Source of the DNA: an uncultured Collinsella sp.
Lineage (GTDB): Bacteria; Actinomycetota; Coriobacteriia; Coriobacteriales; Coriobacteriaceae
Reading direction: 5' to 3'
Assembly: GCA_902470365.1 (NCBI GenBank)
Contig: CABRFZ010000024.1
Location: 1-34,660, forward strand
Length of the DNA: 34,660 nt
In this document: piece by piece, positions 1 to 8,919 of the stretch
How positions within the stretch are numbered: the first letter of the stretch is position 1
Layout: each line of letters opens with the position of its first letter
The notes under the pieces: generated by a model
What the model was told of the DNA's origin: nothing
Database searches by the model: none
What the model saw: the letters and a program-made list of their open reading frames with translations, nothing else
Translations under genes and position numbers: made by a program

Positions 1-1627
<1,627 letters not shown>

Positions 1628-1688
1628 GTGGTTTTCCTTTTTGGCCATCGCCCACGCCGTGCAGCTGCGGGCGAGTTAAACACAGATG

Positions 1689-1694
1689 ATTGTA
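1689..1694 (-). promoter_or_regulatory. Possible -10 element of secA
   Basis: Reading leftwards, TACAAT lies about 60 nt upstream of the secA start and matches the TATAAT consensus at five of six positions. No good -35 hexamer is seen at 16-18 nt, so this is only a candidate. The rest of the 1628-1934 gap holds a repeat copy at 1809-1856 and the rpmE terminator. Confidence 0.3.
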
Positions 1695-1808
1695 CTTTAG
1701 CCAAACAAGGCGCGGCCTATACGGTCGACCTCGGCCGCCACGTAATAACTACGACCAACCTGCCACAATGGAACAGGTTAATTTTGGAGGATTTATCTGG
1801 GCAAACGC

Positions 1809-1856
1809 CGCCTCTCCGCCATGTGGTGCCATGGGGACAGGTTAGTTTGCACTAAT
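1809..1856. repeat. Dispersed intergenic repeat, copy 1 (CGCCTCTCCGC ... GGGGACAGGTTAGTTTGCAC)
   Basis: The segment starts with CGCCTCTCCGC and ends with GGGGACAGGTTAGTTTGCAC followed by TAAT. A related copy with the same two end blocks is at 15776-15837 (GGGGGCAGGTTACTTTGCAC). The spacer between the blocks differs in length. Both copies sit between a gene and a terminator. It appears to be part of a GGGGAC/GTCCCC repeat family in this window; its function is unknown. Confidence 0.6.
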
Positions 1857-1897
1857 CAAAAAGAAAAGGGCCGTGCACCCAAATGGATGCACGGCCC
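1854..1897 (-). terminator. Intrinsic terminator of rpmE
   Basis: A 10-bp GC-rich stem (GGGCCGTGCA at 1868-1877 with TGCACGGCCC at 1888-1897) and a 10-nt loop are followed, in the leftward direction, by TTTTCTTTTT. It lies 38 nt beyond the rpmE stop codon. Confidence 0.9.
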
Positions 1898-1934
1898 TCA
1901 TGCCATGAATGCGAGCGATTCCGCGGCGAGCTAT

Positions 1935-2360
1935 TTACTCAGCGGCCTCGGTGGTCTCGGCCTCGGCAGCGGCCTCCTCGACGGGAGCCTCTGCGGGAGC
2001 CTCGGCGGCCTGCTTGGCAGCCTCCTCGGCGAACTTAGCGGCACGCTTAGCCTTCTCGGCAGCCTTAGCCTCAGCGGCGGCCTTGCGAGCAGCCTCGGCC
2101 TCAGCAGCCTTGGCGGCCTTGGCAGCCTTGGCCTCCTCAGCCTTCTTGAGCTGGGCGGCAGCGGCGCCACCGAACTTGTCGGCGAAGCGCTGGACGCGTC
2201 CACCGGTGTCGACGAACTTCTGCTGGCCGGTGTAGAACGGGTGGCACTCGTTGCAAAGCTCGACCTTCATCTCGGACACGGTAGCGTGCGTCTTGAAGGT
2301 GTTGCCGCAGGAGCACGTCACCGTGCACTCGACATACTGGGGATGGATACCCTGCTTCAT
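1935..2360 (-). CDS. rpmE: 50S ribosomal protein bL31 with a long Ala/Lys/Glu-rich C-terminal tail
   Basis: The first 70 residues are a zinc-type bL31: MKQGIHPQY start, CSC near residues 16-18 and CNEC near 36-39, which are the usual zinc ligands, then HPFYTGQQKFVDTGGRVQRF. The family normally ends at about 70-80 residues, but this protein has 141. The extra half is a low-complexity helix-prone tail of Ala, Lys, Glu and Arg ending in an acidic Ala/Glu/Pro stretch. The start is supported by AAGGAG upstream of the ATG. It stands alone between a candidate promoter (2445-2473) and an intrinsic terminator. The tail probably extends from the ribosome surface or is disordered; its role is not known. 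Confidence 0.96.
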   Translation of the reverse strand: MKQGIHPQYVECTVTCSCGNTFKTHATVSEMKVELCNECHPFYTGQQKFVDTGGRVQRFADKFGGAAAAQLKKAEEAKAAKAAKAAEAEAARKAAAEAKAAEKAKRAAKFAEEAAKQAAEAPAEAPVEEAAAEAETTEAAE

Positions 2361-2410
2361 GGTAGGACTCCTTATTGGTCAGGCGCTGGTTACCGATCAG
2401 CGCATAAGGC

Positions 2411-2431
2411 GTCTTGGTTTCCGACCAAGAC
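2411..2431 (-). other. Hairpin in the rpmE leader
   Basis: GTCTTGGT and ACCAAGAC form an 8-bp perfect stem with a 5-nt loop in the 5' untranslated region, between the candidate -10 and the ribosome-binding site. It could stabilise the message or take part in feedback control of bL31. Neither is shown by the sequence alone. Confidence 0.5.
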
Positions 2432-2444
2432 AACAAACTCGGCT

Positions 2445-2473
2445 ATGGTACCACGGCGCCGCGTGTCCCACAA
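2445..2473 (-). promoter_or_regulatory. Candidate sigma-70 type promoter of rpmE
   Basis: On the minus strand TTGTGG (2473-2468) and TACCAT (2450-2445) are separated by exactly 17 nt, about 85 nt upstream of the rpmE start. The hexamers match consensus at three and four of six positions. Confidence 0.4.
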
Positions 2474-2554
2474 AAGGTTCACGGTCTTTTCGGAACGACA
2501 CGAATCTGACCCATCGAAACACATCTCCACCGTTCCTTCAACTGGGAAAATGCC

Positions 2555-2585
2555 GTCCCCGGGGCCTGAGAAGGGCCCCGGGGAC
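2555..2585 (-). terminator. Strong GC hairpin, possible weak leftward terminator
   Basis: GTCCCCGGGGCC and GGCCCCGGGGAC form a 12-bp perfect stem with a 7-nt loop. On the minus strand it is followed by GGCATTTTCCC, so a short U tract is present. It directly abuts the left 68-bp repeat and may stop transcripts coming out of the island before they reach rpmE. It also belongs to the GGGGAC/GTCCCC palindrome group of this window. Confidence 0.5.
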
Positions 2586-2652
2586 GTTCGACTGACTGCG
2601 GGAACGGCCTTTCCGCTCAATGTGTTCGGCTGAGATCGGAAATCAACCAAAC
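2585..2652 (+). repeat. Left copy of 68-bp direct repeat flanking the island (possible attachment site)
   Basis: This segment matches 9797-9864 at 65 of 68 positions in the same orientation; the differences are at 2591, 2611 and 2649. It contains GACTGCGGGAACGGCC and TGTTCGGCTGAGATCGGAAA. The block between the copies holds foreign-looking genes and a recombinase fragment, as expected of attL/attR. A dispersed repeat that happens to lie on both sides is the alternative. No tRNA end is recognisable in it. Confidence 0.75.
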
Positions 2653-2674
2653 TGATCTAGGTTCAGTTGACATG

Positions 2675-2713
2675 GTTAAAAACGAGGGGCGACGCTTTTG
2701 CGTCACCCCTCGT
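2675..2713 (-). terminator. Intrinsic terminator of the secreted-protein/ABC operon
   Basis: ACGAGGGG...GACGC (2682-2695) pairs with GCGTC...CCCCTCGT (2700-2713), a 14-bp stem with one mismatch and a TTTT loop. It is followed leftwards by GTTTTTAACC. It lies 15 nt beyond the stop codon of the 2728-3072 gene. Confidence 0.88.
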
Positions 2714-2727
2714 CCCGGCCGGTTGCT

Positions 2728-3072
2728 TTAGTTGTACACACGGTAGTTACACTTGAACTGGGTTATGTGTCCATAGTTGGAGCGGTACCAACCCGACGTA
2801 TAGCTGATTGCCTCTGCGCCTAGATAGTCGTAGCCCTTGTTGTAGCGAAGCTGACGGTAGGTCGTGTCGTACTCTGCTACGTAAAACGTGTCTCCAGAGA
2901 AGGCTTTGTACCGGTCCTTAACCGTCGAAGCCATGTACGCGGGTTCGACATCGCCTTTCTCCCCGTTGAGCGCATAGACGGGTGCCGCGATTCCGCATAA
3001 AGCCGTTGCCACGAGGATGGCGTAGACAGCCATGCGCGACGCATTGGACTTCAGCTGTTCAAATAGTTTCAT
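2728..3072 (-). CDS. Small secreted protein of unknown function, coupled to an ABC transporter gene
   Basis: The 114-residue product begins with a basic stretch (MKLFEQLKSNASR), then a hydrophobic segment at about residues 14-34 ending in APVYA, which fits signal peptidase I cleavage near residue 34-35. The mature part of about 80 residues is rich in Tyr (14 or so), with GYDYLGAEAISYTSGWYRSN and a single cysteine near the C-terminus, so no disulfide is possible within one chain. The ATG follows the TGA of the upstream ABC gene by 1 nt, with GGAGG inside that gene, indicating translational coupling. I do not recognise the family. Its position next to ABC exporter genes suggests a secreted peptide such as a bacteriocin, or a surface protein whose release or immunity depends on the ABC proteins. 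Confidence 0.75.
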   Translation of the reverse strand: MKLFEQLKSNASRMAVYAILVATALCGIAAPVYALNGEKGDVEPAYMASTVKDRYKAFSGDTFYVAEYDTTYRQLRYNKGYDYLGAEAISYTSGWYRSNYGHITQFKCNYRVYN

Positions 3073-3073
3073 G

Positions 3074-4888
3074 TCATTCGCCTCCCTCGTATGTATCGAG
3101 GTATTCCTGCTTGAGCGTCTGCGAGGACGACTTGATCTTTTCCACGAGCGTGCCGGCCTCGATGAAGTAGAACGAGTTGGTGAGGTCTGCCAGGTCGTCG
3201 AGCAGATGGCTTGAAATGAGCGCGCTTCGTCCCCGCGCCACTTCGCTGCGCATCGCGTCGCAGGAGGTTTTCCGCTTTCCCGGATCGAGGCCGTTCAGCG
3301 GTTCATCGAGGATGAGGTACGGGCAATCGGTCGCTATCGCCATGGCAAGCTTTACCTGCTGCTTCATTCCTGTCGAGAGTTTACGGGTCGGCTTGTCGAG
3401 ATATGGGGAGATTCCGAGGGAGCTGCAGAGCGAGTCGATGTCGGCGGCCGATTTCCACGCCTCCCTAACGAAAGCAAGGTGCTCGAGGGCCGATAGCGTG
3501 GGATAGAGATCCGCGCTGCCCGAAGAGCTCAAGTAGACGAGTTCTGCAAATTCGGCTGATCGACGTTGGCTGATTCCGTCTGCCGCCAGGCTTCCCGAGC
3601 GGATGCGGGTGGGAAATTGGCCCGACAGCGCTTCAAGAAGGGTGGTTTTCCCCGAGCCGTTGGGAGCAACGAGGCCCGCCGCCGTTCCCGGGCTCAGGAA
3701 AAGCGACCCGATTGAAAGTATCGTCGTGCTTCCGTATCCCACGCTCGCGTCCAGAAGCTCGAGCCCATGGTGCTTTTTCGCGGGTCCAGGCTGTTTGGGG
3801 GAACGTGTCGCAACGGCGCCGACCGTAAAAAGGACCGCGACGTATATCAGGGCCACGGCAAGCATCGATGCACCGCTTGAACCGGAGCCAATGAATTCTG
3901 TCGGGAAGCATCCTACGTAACCCGTTGCCTCGATAGGCGAGAATACGGGCAGCGGCAGGAGATTGAGCGCGGCGTTATGCCCTAGTGCCGAATCGGACAG
4001 TAACGGGAATACCGGGGCCGCGACAAGCAGCGCGGAGGTAAGGGGGCCCGCGAGGACGCGCCTCGTTGCGGTCGATAGGACGGCGGAGCAAACGGATATC
4101 AAGGTTCCGCCCGCAAGCAGCGCGAGAAGCAGGGCTGTGAAGACGTTTCCCGCGGTCGTGGTGGTAAGCGCGCCGTCATGGAAGAAGGCGATCGGGTACC
4201 CAATTTGCCCGAAGCCGTTTAGGACCAAGGCGTAAATGCCCCCGGGTGCGAGGCCGGCGAGGAGCATCGCGGTCCCCGCGGCGATTATCGAAAACACGAT
4301 CTGGATAAGGCGCCGGAATTTGGGCACGGGCGCCTTTGCCGCCAGGGTCCCGGGCCTTGTGGCGCCGAGCACGAGCATCGACGAGAGAAGGAAGGGGATG
4401 AAGGGAAGGAAAGACGGCGCCGTGGCAATGGCGTAAGGCAGGAAGGAAAGGAATGGCAGGTCGTTTGCGGAGGCCGGGATATCCGTGATGCCGGAGCCGC
4501 TCAGGGCGCGGCAATACGCGAGGTCTGCGTCATTGGTCTCTCGGTCTCCCACGATGGACCCGGATTGGAAGCCTTCGTCCATGAGCGCGTAGTAGCTCTC
4601 GGCAGAATCGAGAAAGGCGGCGTCGGTTTGAGCGGCGAGGGCGGCGTTCGCGTATCTTGCAAGCTCCGCGTCATTTTGCTGCTCTGGAGATAGGTCTGTG
4701 CCGCTGGCCTGGGGCGCGCGCGTATTGAATGCGTCGACAAAGCTCTGCATGCCCTGTTTCATAAAGAAGGGCCCGTAGATGGGTGAATTGAACGCAATGG
4801 GGATGGAGAAGGCTGCAGCGAGAACGAGCGTACAAATCCATACGGCCTTGTCTCTTAGGATTAGTTTGAGAAGAAGTCGACAGCACAT
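3074..4888 (-). CDS. Fused ABC permease-ATPase (one half-transporter in one chain)
   Basis: A 604-residue protein. Residues 1-365 form an ABC-2-like membrane unit: one transmembrane segment near 15-33, an extracytoplasmic loop of about 110 residues, then five or so hydrophobic segments, with the motif NGFGQIGYPI at 224-233. Residues 375-604 form an ATPase with Walker A APNGSGKT (408-415), signature LSTGM (504-508), Walker B YLILDEP (524-530) and H-loop His561. The permease-first fusion should act as a homodimer, or with the neighbouring permease and ATPase. The start is supported by AGGTG 7 nt upstream of the ATG. The membrane part resembles both halves of the 5788-8010 permease. The substrate is unknown; the secreted protein encoded immediately downstream is the obvious candidate. 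Confidence 0.85.
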   Translation of the reverse strand: MCCRLLLKLILRDKAVWICTLVLAAAFSIPIAFNSPIYGPFFMKQGMQSFVDAFNTRAPQASGTDLSPEQQNDAELARYANAALAAQTDAAFLDSAESYYALMDEGFQSGSIVGDRETNDADLAYCRALSGSGITDIPASANDLPFLSFLPYAIATAPSFLPFIPFLLSSMLVLGATRPGTLAAKAPVPKFRRLIQIVFSIIAAGTAMLLAGLAPGGIYALVLNGFGQIGYPIAFFHDGALTTTTAGNVFTALLLALLAGGTLISVCSAVLSTATRRVLAGPLTSALLVAAPVFPLLSDSALGHNAALNLLPLPVFSPIEATGYVGCFPTEFIGSGSSGASMLAVALIYVAVLFTVGAVATRSPKQPGPAKKHHGLELLDASVGYGSTTILSIGSLFLSPGTAAGLVAPNGSGKTTLLEALSGQFPTRIRSGSLAADGISQRRSAEFAELVYLSSSGSADLYPTLSALEHLAFVREAWKSAADIDSLCSSLGISPYLDKPTRKLSTGMKQQVKLAMAIATDCPYLILDEPLNGLDPGKRKTSCDAMRSEVARGRSALISSHLLDDLADLTNSFYFIEAGTLVEKIKSSSQTLKQEYLDTYEGGE

Positions 4889-4917
4889 TTAGAAGCACCT
4901 ACGTTCCTCAAAGAATT

Positions 4918-4934
4918 GTTAGATTAAAAGTAAC
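4918..4934. promoter_or_regulatory. GTTA-N9-TAAC element upstream of the fused ABC gene
   Basis: GTTAGATTAAAAGTAAC lies 30 nt upstream of the 4888 start in an AT-rich patch of the 5045-4889 gap. A related TTAAAAAGTAAC occurs at 8104-8115, upstream of the other ABC gene. The shared motif could be an operator for the island's HTH regulator. This is inference from two occurrences only. Confidence 0.3.
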
Positions 4935-5041
4935 AGACCGGATGAAGATACGTGCGACGGGGGCGAGGCGAATGGCTGAGCGGTATCGATATGCGGGTTC
5001 AACGGTATCACATTGGCCACATAGATTTTTAACTTGCATTT

Positions 5042-5782
5042 CTACCCGCCCTTTTCGTAGAGTCGCCGATACGTGCTTAGCGCACCCTCGGCGCGTCCGG
5101 CAGGCTTTGCGAAATGGGATCCAGGAGACTTCGGCGCAGCATCATCTTGCGGAATGCTTCTAATGAGCCTCCCATCCTTCAAAAACAGAATCTCATCGCA
5201 CAGCCTATCGACCGAATCCAAGATGTGGGATGACATGATGATGCACGTACCAGAATCGGCCAGCTTCCTGAGAATCTCGGAATGCAAGTCCACCCTGCTG
5301 GGGTCGAGCGCGTTCATGGGCTCATCTAATAGAAGGTACCGCGCGCCCGTCGCATACGCAATCGCCAGGGTAAGCTGCTGCTTCATGCCCTGGCTCAGAG
5401 TGCGGATCCTCATCTTCGCGAACTCGCCTATCTGCGTTTGTTCCACTATCTCTTCGATATCGCGAGCATGCGGCCACATATCGCAAACCATCTTGAGGTG
5501 ATCTTCCGCACGCAATCCGGGATACAGCAGCGTCCCCTCACCAGGTGCATAGAAGATCATAGAACGGACCTCTCTCGCACCCGTACCCTGCACCTCATCC
5601 AGAACGATGCTCCCGTCCACGCGAGGACCCGGCAAACCTGCCATCGCACGCAGCAACGTCGTCTTTCCATGCCCGTTCGGAGCGACGAGACCGTAGACCG
5701 TACCCGGGGCAAACTCAGCGTTCACCGAATCTACGAGCACCTTCTTTCCATAAGAGATCGTCAGCGTTTGAAGGTCAATCAT
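5042..5782 (-). CDS. ABC transporter ATP-binding protein
   Basis: An ATPase subunit for the 5788-8010 permease. Counted from the upstream ATG at 5791 it has 249 residues, with Walker A APNGHGKT (37-44), signature LSQGM (132-136), Walker B YLLLDEP (152-158) and H-loop His189. Residues beyond about 215 form a short tail without an obvious domain. Two ATGs are possible. The one at 5791 overlaps the permease stop as ATGA but has AGGGG directly touching it. The one at 5782 has AGGGG 9 nt upstream and gives a typical MIDLQTLTISYGK beginning, so I prefer it (246 aa). The tight overlap means coupled translation with the permease. The ATPase is clearly related to the NBD of the 3074-4888 fusion (shared GLVAPNG.GKTTLL and S.GMKQQ). 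Confidence 0.92.
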   Translation of the reverse strand: MIDLQTLTISYGKKVLVDSVNAEFAPGTVYGLVAPNGHGKTTLLRAMAGLPGPRVDGSIVLDEVQGTGAREVRSMIFYAPGEGTLLYPGLRAEDHLKMVCDMWPHARDIEEIVEQTQIGEFAKMRIRTLSQGMKQQLTLAIAYATGARYLLLDEPMNALDPSRVDLHSEILRKLADSGTCIIMSSHILDSVDRLCDEILFLKDGRLIRSIPQDDAAPKSPGSHFAKPAGRAEGALSTYRRLYEKGG

Positions 5783-5787
5783 CGAGA

Positions 5788-8010
5788 TCATCCCCTTTCG
5801 ATCTTTGGAACACTCAGGCGCACCATCAACGGAGATACGGCGCCCAAGACCACCAGCAGAGCGCCCGATGCGCCGACGACCTCTCCAAAAGGCATCGCGT
5901 TCGCCCCTCGCCCAAGGAACCCAATCGTCCCCACCTGGGAAGCGGGATCAAACGAGGCGAATGGAGCCAGCAGCGCGACGCCCATGCCCACGCTTTCAAC
6001 ATGAGCGCTCAACGAACCCAACACCAAGAGAACCGCGCAAACCATTCCGGTGACAACGGGGTTGCGGCTAATCGCTGCTGTCAACGCAGCAACGACGGAA
6101 ATCACGCCGTATGCCATGACCAGCAACGGAATACTGCACAACACCGCCTCCCCCACCATGGACGTTGTCGAAGCTCCCGCCCGAATGAGAGCGACGGGAT
6201 ACTCCGATCCACCCGCACCGTTCTTAATCACGGACACAACGACAGCGGGAACCATCGACACCAAAAGCAGCACCAAGCCAAGCAGGAGAGCCAGCGCGAC
6301 AGCCGTCAGAAAACGCACATGCGCTGTTGCGGGGATCTGGAGAACCAGAAGGGAACGACACTGCAGGTGGGTGCACGCGAGCGATGTGACAACCACGGGC
6401 AACAGCAAAAATAAGGAGGGAAGCGCTGCCTGGAGATACGAAAGGAGGATTAATGGGGGCATCTTCGTACTTAACTCGTAAACCTTGGGGTCCGGCAAGC
6501 TCGCGATCGACTCAAGCAGAAGGGCGCGCGCCTCCGCACGAGAAGGAGTCTCCGGCTCGATTCCGATCGATTGCAGGAGAGTCGCATCTGCCGCGCCCAG
6601 CTCACCTCGAGCGCGCTCGTACGTCGCAAGGCTTCGAAACCCCTCCGCAGGCATAGGCGCGTACACGAAACCCGAAAGAGCATCCCGCATGTCTTCCAGG
6701 GCCGCTTTGCCCTCGACGTCCATATTCGCAGCGTTCTGCTCTAGATACCGATCTATTGAACGGAGCTCCCCATCCCTATACCGAACAGCGGAAACGTTAT
6801 CAGCGTCAGGAAACATCTCGACCAGAGCCGGGGCCAGCATCGTCGTCGACATTGCAATCGCGCATACGGCGAGGGTAGGAGAACGCAGGAGCAGTTTCCC
6901 CATCGTTCTTACGTATGCAACGGCGGAGGCACAAGCGCTCGAACGAGTTGCCGTTCTCGATGCAGTGAAGGAACCTCTCTCAAGACAAATCGGGGATATC
7001 GGGCACGCGCAGCCGCTCTTTCCAGCAACGCAAAGCAGGCTAATTGCCAGCACCTCGATCCCGATTGCGCATACGAGGGCAATCGCGCCACGCTCGAAGC
7101 AAAGTCCAGGCAGATTCACTATCTGCGTTGTCGGGTACGGGCTATAGGCGCCGACGGTCAACTCAGTGTTCGCATACGTAAGGGGATTCAACAGGGCGAA
7201 CTCACGTAAAGCGATGGATCTTCCGTAATACCCGGGAACCATCGTCACCCCCATCAGGGCACATACGAACACGATTCCAAGCGTAGGGTTATTGGCAATC
7301 TTCACGGCAAGGTGAACGACAAGCGAGATGAACGCTGCCACCAAGAATTGCAAGATGGCCGTCTGCGCGAACACCAGCCAAGCCGGTTTGATAACCGGAG
7401 TCGCATATTGAATGTAGCCTATCGGATAGAACGGCGAGCCCGGGCCATTCTTCACAAGCGCGGCGATTATCCCTGGAAGATTGATGGCGAGGACGGCAAG
7501 CATTGCAAAAACACTCGCCCATACGCTCGATGCAACAAGTCTACCCAGCTCGCCCATCGGTGCCTGGATGATGAGCTTTTCACGTTTGTTAAGACGCGCG
7601 GCAAGGAACGAGACGGCAACGGCCGTTGCGACCCATAGCAAGTACTCCTTCGATCCGTCATAATAGGTGTACTCTCCATCCGATATCTGCAGAAACGGAA
7701 GTAGGGGAGAGAGCGGTGCCAAGATAAGACGTCCCGCGGCAAGAGGGTACAGAAGCGCGGGCATGCTTGATGAAGAGGTATAGACACCGTCCTCCCCCGC
7801 ATTCACAAGCGCATCCGCATAGGATGCTGACAATTCCTGCTCAACACGGGTTATTCCCGACTCGAGGTATTCGACCCGTCCGTCGATGCCAGCCGCGCTC
7901 CTGAAGACGGGCAGAGCACAAAGAACCATCAACGCAACAACGACAACACAGAGCGACCTGGAGGAGAGAAGCGACCTAAAGATCGCCTTCGAGATTTTGA
8001 GCATATTCAT
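5788..8010 (-). CDS. Two-unit ABC permease (internally duplicated)
   Basis: A membrane protein of about 740 residues made of two ABC-2-like units. Each has one N-terminal transmembrane segment, an extracytoplasmic loop of roughly 60-140 residues, and a cluster of further hydrophobic segments. Each contains the same motif: KNGPGSPFYPIG in unit 1 and KNGAGGSEYPVA in unit 2, matching NGFGQIGYPI in the fused protein at 3074-4888. A Cys/Ser/Arg-rich cytoplasmic linker (around 350-385) joins the units. The first ATG (8028) has no ribosome-binding site, while the ATG at 8010 has AAGG 6 nt upstream, so I use 8010. It forms an operon with the 5042-5782 ATPase. Both membrane halves being in one chain suggests a complete transporter with two copies of that ATPase. 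The substrate is unknown. Confidence 0.82.
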   Translation of the reverse strand: MNMLKISKAIFRSLLSSRSLCVVVVALMVLCALPVFRSAAGIDGRVEYLESGITRVEQELSASYADALVNAGEDGVYTSSSSMPALLYPLAAGRLILAPLSPLLPFLQISDGEYTYYDGSKEYLLWVATAVAVSFLAARLNKREKLIIQAPMGELGRLVASSVWASVFAMLAVLAINLPGIIAALVKNGPGSPFYPIGYIQYATPVIKPAWLVFAQTAILQFLVAAFISLVVHLAVKIANNPTLGIVFVCALMGVTMVPGYYGRSIALREFALLNPLTYANTELTVGAYSPYPTTQIVNLPGLCFERGAIALVCAIGIEVLAISLLCVAGKSGCACPISPICLERGSFTASRTATRSSACASAVAYVRTMGKLLLRSPTLAVCAIAMSTTMLAPALVEMFPDADNVSAVRYRDGELRSIDRYLEQNAANMDVEGKAALEDMRDALSGFVYAPMPAEGFRSLATYERARGELGAADATLLQSIGIEPETPSRAEARALLLESIASLPDPKVYELSTKMPPLILLSYLQAALPSLFLLLPVVVTSLACTHLQCRSLLVLQIPATAHVRFLTAVALALLLGLVLLLVSMVPAVVVSVIKNGAGGSEYPVALIRAGASTTSMVGEAVLCSIPLLVMAYGVISVVAALTAAISRNPVVTGMVCAVLLVLGSLSAHVESVGMGVALLAPFASFDPASQVGTIGFLGRGANAMPFGEVVGASGALLVVLGAVSPLMVRLSVPKIERG

Positions 8011-8043
8011 CGCCAACCTTAACCTCATCCAGTCGGAACAGAG

Positions 8044-8066
8044 GGGCCGAACAAAATGCTCGGCCC
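8044..8066 (-). other. Hairpin in the permease leader
   Basis: GGGCCGA (8044-8050) and TCGGCCC (8060-8066) form a 7-bp stem 34 nt upstream of the chosen permease start. On the minus strand it is followed by CCTCTGTTCC, which lacks a U tract, so it is not a typical terminator. It may be an attenuator or a leader stem. Confidence 0.4.
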
Positions 8067-8073
8067 TTATTAC

Positions 8074-8102
8074 TTGCCGGCAAAGTCAATTTAACATAAA
8101 CT
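8074..8102 (+). promoter_or_regulatory. Candidate promoter of the DUF2975/HTH operon
   Basis: TTGCCG (8074-8079) and TAAACT (8097-8102) are separated by 17 nt and lie 44 nt upstream of the 8146 start. Each hexamer matches consensus at four of six positions. The -10 overlaps the palindrome at 8090-8108, a typical arrangement for repression. Confidence 0.45.
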
Positions 8103-8108
8103 GTTAAA
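8090..8108. promoter_or_regulatory. 19-bp operator-like palindrome in the divergent promoter region
   Basis: TTTAACA and TGTTAAA form perfect 7-bp arms around a 5-nt spacer. The site lies between the divergently transcribed permease (8010, minus) and DUF2975 gene (8146, plus). The XRE-type regulator encoded at 8668-8919 is the likely binder, which would make both operons co-regulated and the regulator autoregulated. The symmetry is seen in the sequence; the binding protein is inferred. Confidence 0.55.
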
Positions 8109-8145
8109 AAGTAACCTGAGTTTTTTAAATTCTTCGGAGGTTATT

Positions 8146-8658
8146 ATGAGTTCCGACAATCGCACTCCCCGGCTTCATTCCTTCCGCATCGCATGTGCGA
8201 TAGCCTCTGCGACCCTTTGCGCCACCGCCATCGCACAAGTGGCGTTCTCCTTAAAGCCAGCAATCGAAGTGCTCGACAACCCTGTAATTGCAGACTCCCC
8301 CGCGTATCCAGCCCTTGCGATCTCGACATTGGTCCCTGCCGTCATCGGTATCGCTACGACCATCCTCAGCGCCGTTCTCGTGTGGACGATCAAGAGCGGA
8401 GACCCCTTCAAGAAAGGGTCTGCGACATGCTTGAAGGTGCTCGGCATTCTCTTCGTTGTTCAAGCTGCCACCAGCCTCTACGCCGGCTCACTCAAAACCT
8501 CCGTTTCGATGTTTGGCGGCGAGGGGGCCGTCGGCGCCCAAGAGATCGCTTCATCATTCGATTGGACCTCTCTGGTTCTCGGCATCGTCCTGTTCATGCT
8601 TTCCCAGCTCTTCTTGTACGCCCGAGAGCTGTACCTCGACTCCGACGAGATTGCGTAA
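8146..8658 (+). CDS. DUF2975 family membrane protein (YoaS-like)
   Basis: A 170-residue integral membrane protein with four hydrophobic segments at about residues 14-32, 50-78, 94-113 and 140-160, and a charged C-terminus (YARELYLDSDEIA). The size, four-segment layout and conserved partner fit DUF2975 proteins, which are usually encoded directly upstream of a small YozG-like HTH regulator, as here (gap 9 nt). The partner protein is thought to sense or modulate through the membrane protein, but the function of the pair is not established. GGAGG lies 7 nt upstream of the ATG. It is transcribed away from the ABC permease from a shared control region. Confidence 0.78.
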   Translation: MSSDNRTPRLHSFRIACAIASATLCATAIAQVAFSLKPAIEVLDNPVIADSPAYPALAISTLVPAVIGIATTILSAVLVWTIKSGDPFKKGSATCLKVLGILFVVQAATSLYAGSLKTSVSMFGGEGAVGAQEIASSFDWTSLVLGIVLFMLSQLFLYARELYLDSDEIA

Positions 8659-8667
8659 GGAAACGCC

Positions 8668-8919
8668 ATGCCCGTAATTGTTCGCCTCGACAAGATCATG
8701 GCCGAGCGAAAGATTTCCTCGAACGAACTTGCCGAAAGGATTGGAACCACGCCCGTGAACCTGTCCCGTATTAAAAAAGGGCATATTCGCGGCATTCGCT
8801 TCAACACGCTCGAGCAGCTATGCCTCGCCCTTCGTTGCCAACCCGGAGACCTTCTCGAAGTCATGAGCGAAGAGGATGCCCGAAAGGAGTTCGGACTCGA
8901 TTGGTCCGCCGAGGATTAG
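8668..8919 (+). CDS. XRE/Cro-type HTH transcriptional regulator (YozG-like)
   Basis: An 83-residue DNA-binding protein. A five-helix Cro/C1 HTH fills residues 1-66: MPVIVRLDKIMAERKIS, then SNELAERIGTTPVNLSRIKK as the helix-turn-helix, then FNTLEQLCLALRCQPGDLLE. The short tail ends FGLDWSAED. This matches the small YozG group that pairs with DUF2975 membrane proteins. AAGGA precedes the ATG. It probably binds the palindrome at 8090-8108. Oddly, its TAG stop at 8917-8919 is followed with no spacer, and in the same frame, by the coding sequence of a truncated tyrosine recombinase. Confidence 0.9.
   Translation: MPVIVRLDKIMAERKISSNELAERIGTTPVNLSRIKKGHIRGIRFNTLEQLCLALRCQPGDLLEVMSEEDARKEFGLDWSAED

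Noticed and set aside
2728..3072. Assignment of the secreted protein to the lactococcin 972 family
   Set aside because: The gene layout is similar, but I cannot see the family's conserved residues in the mature part, so no family is named.
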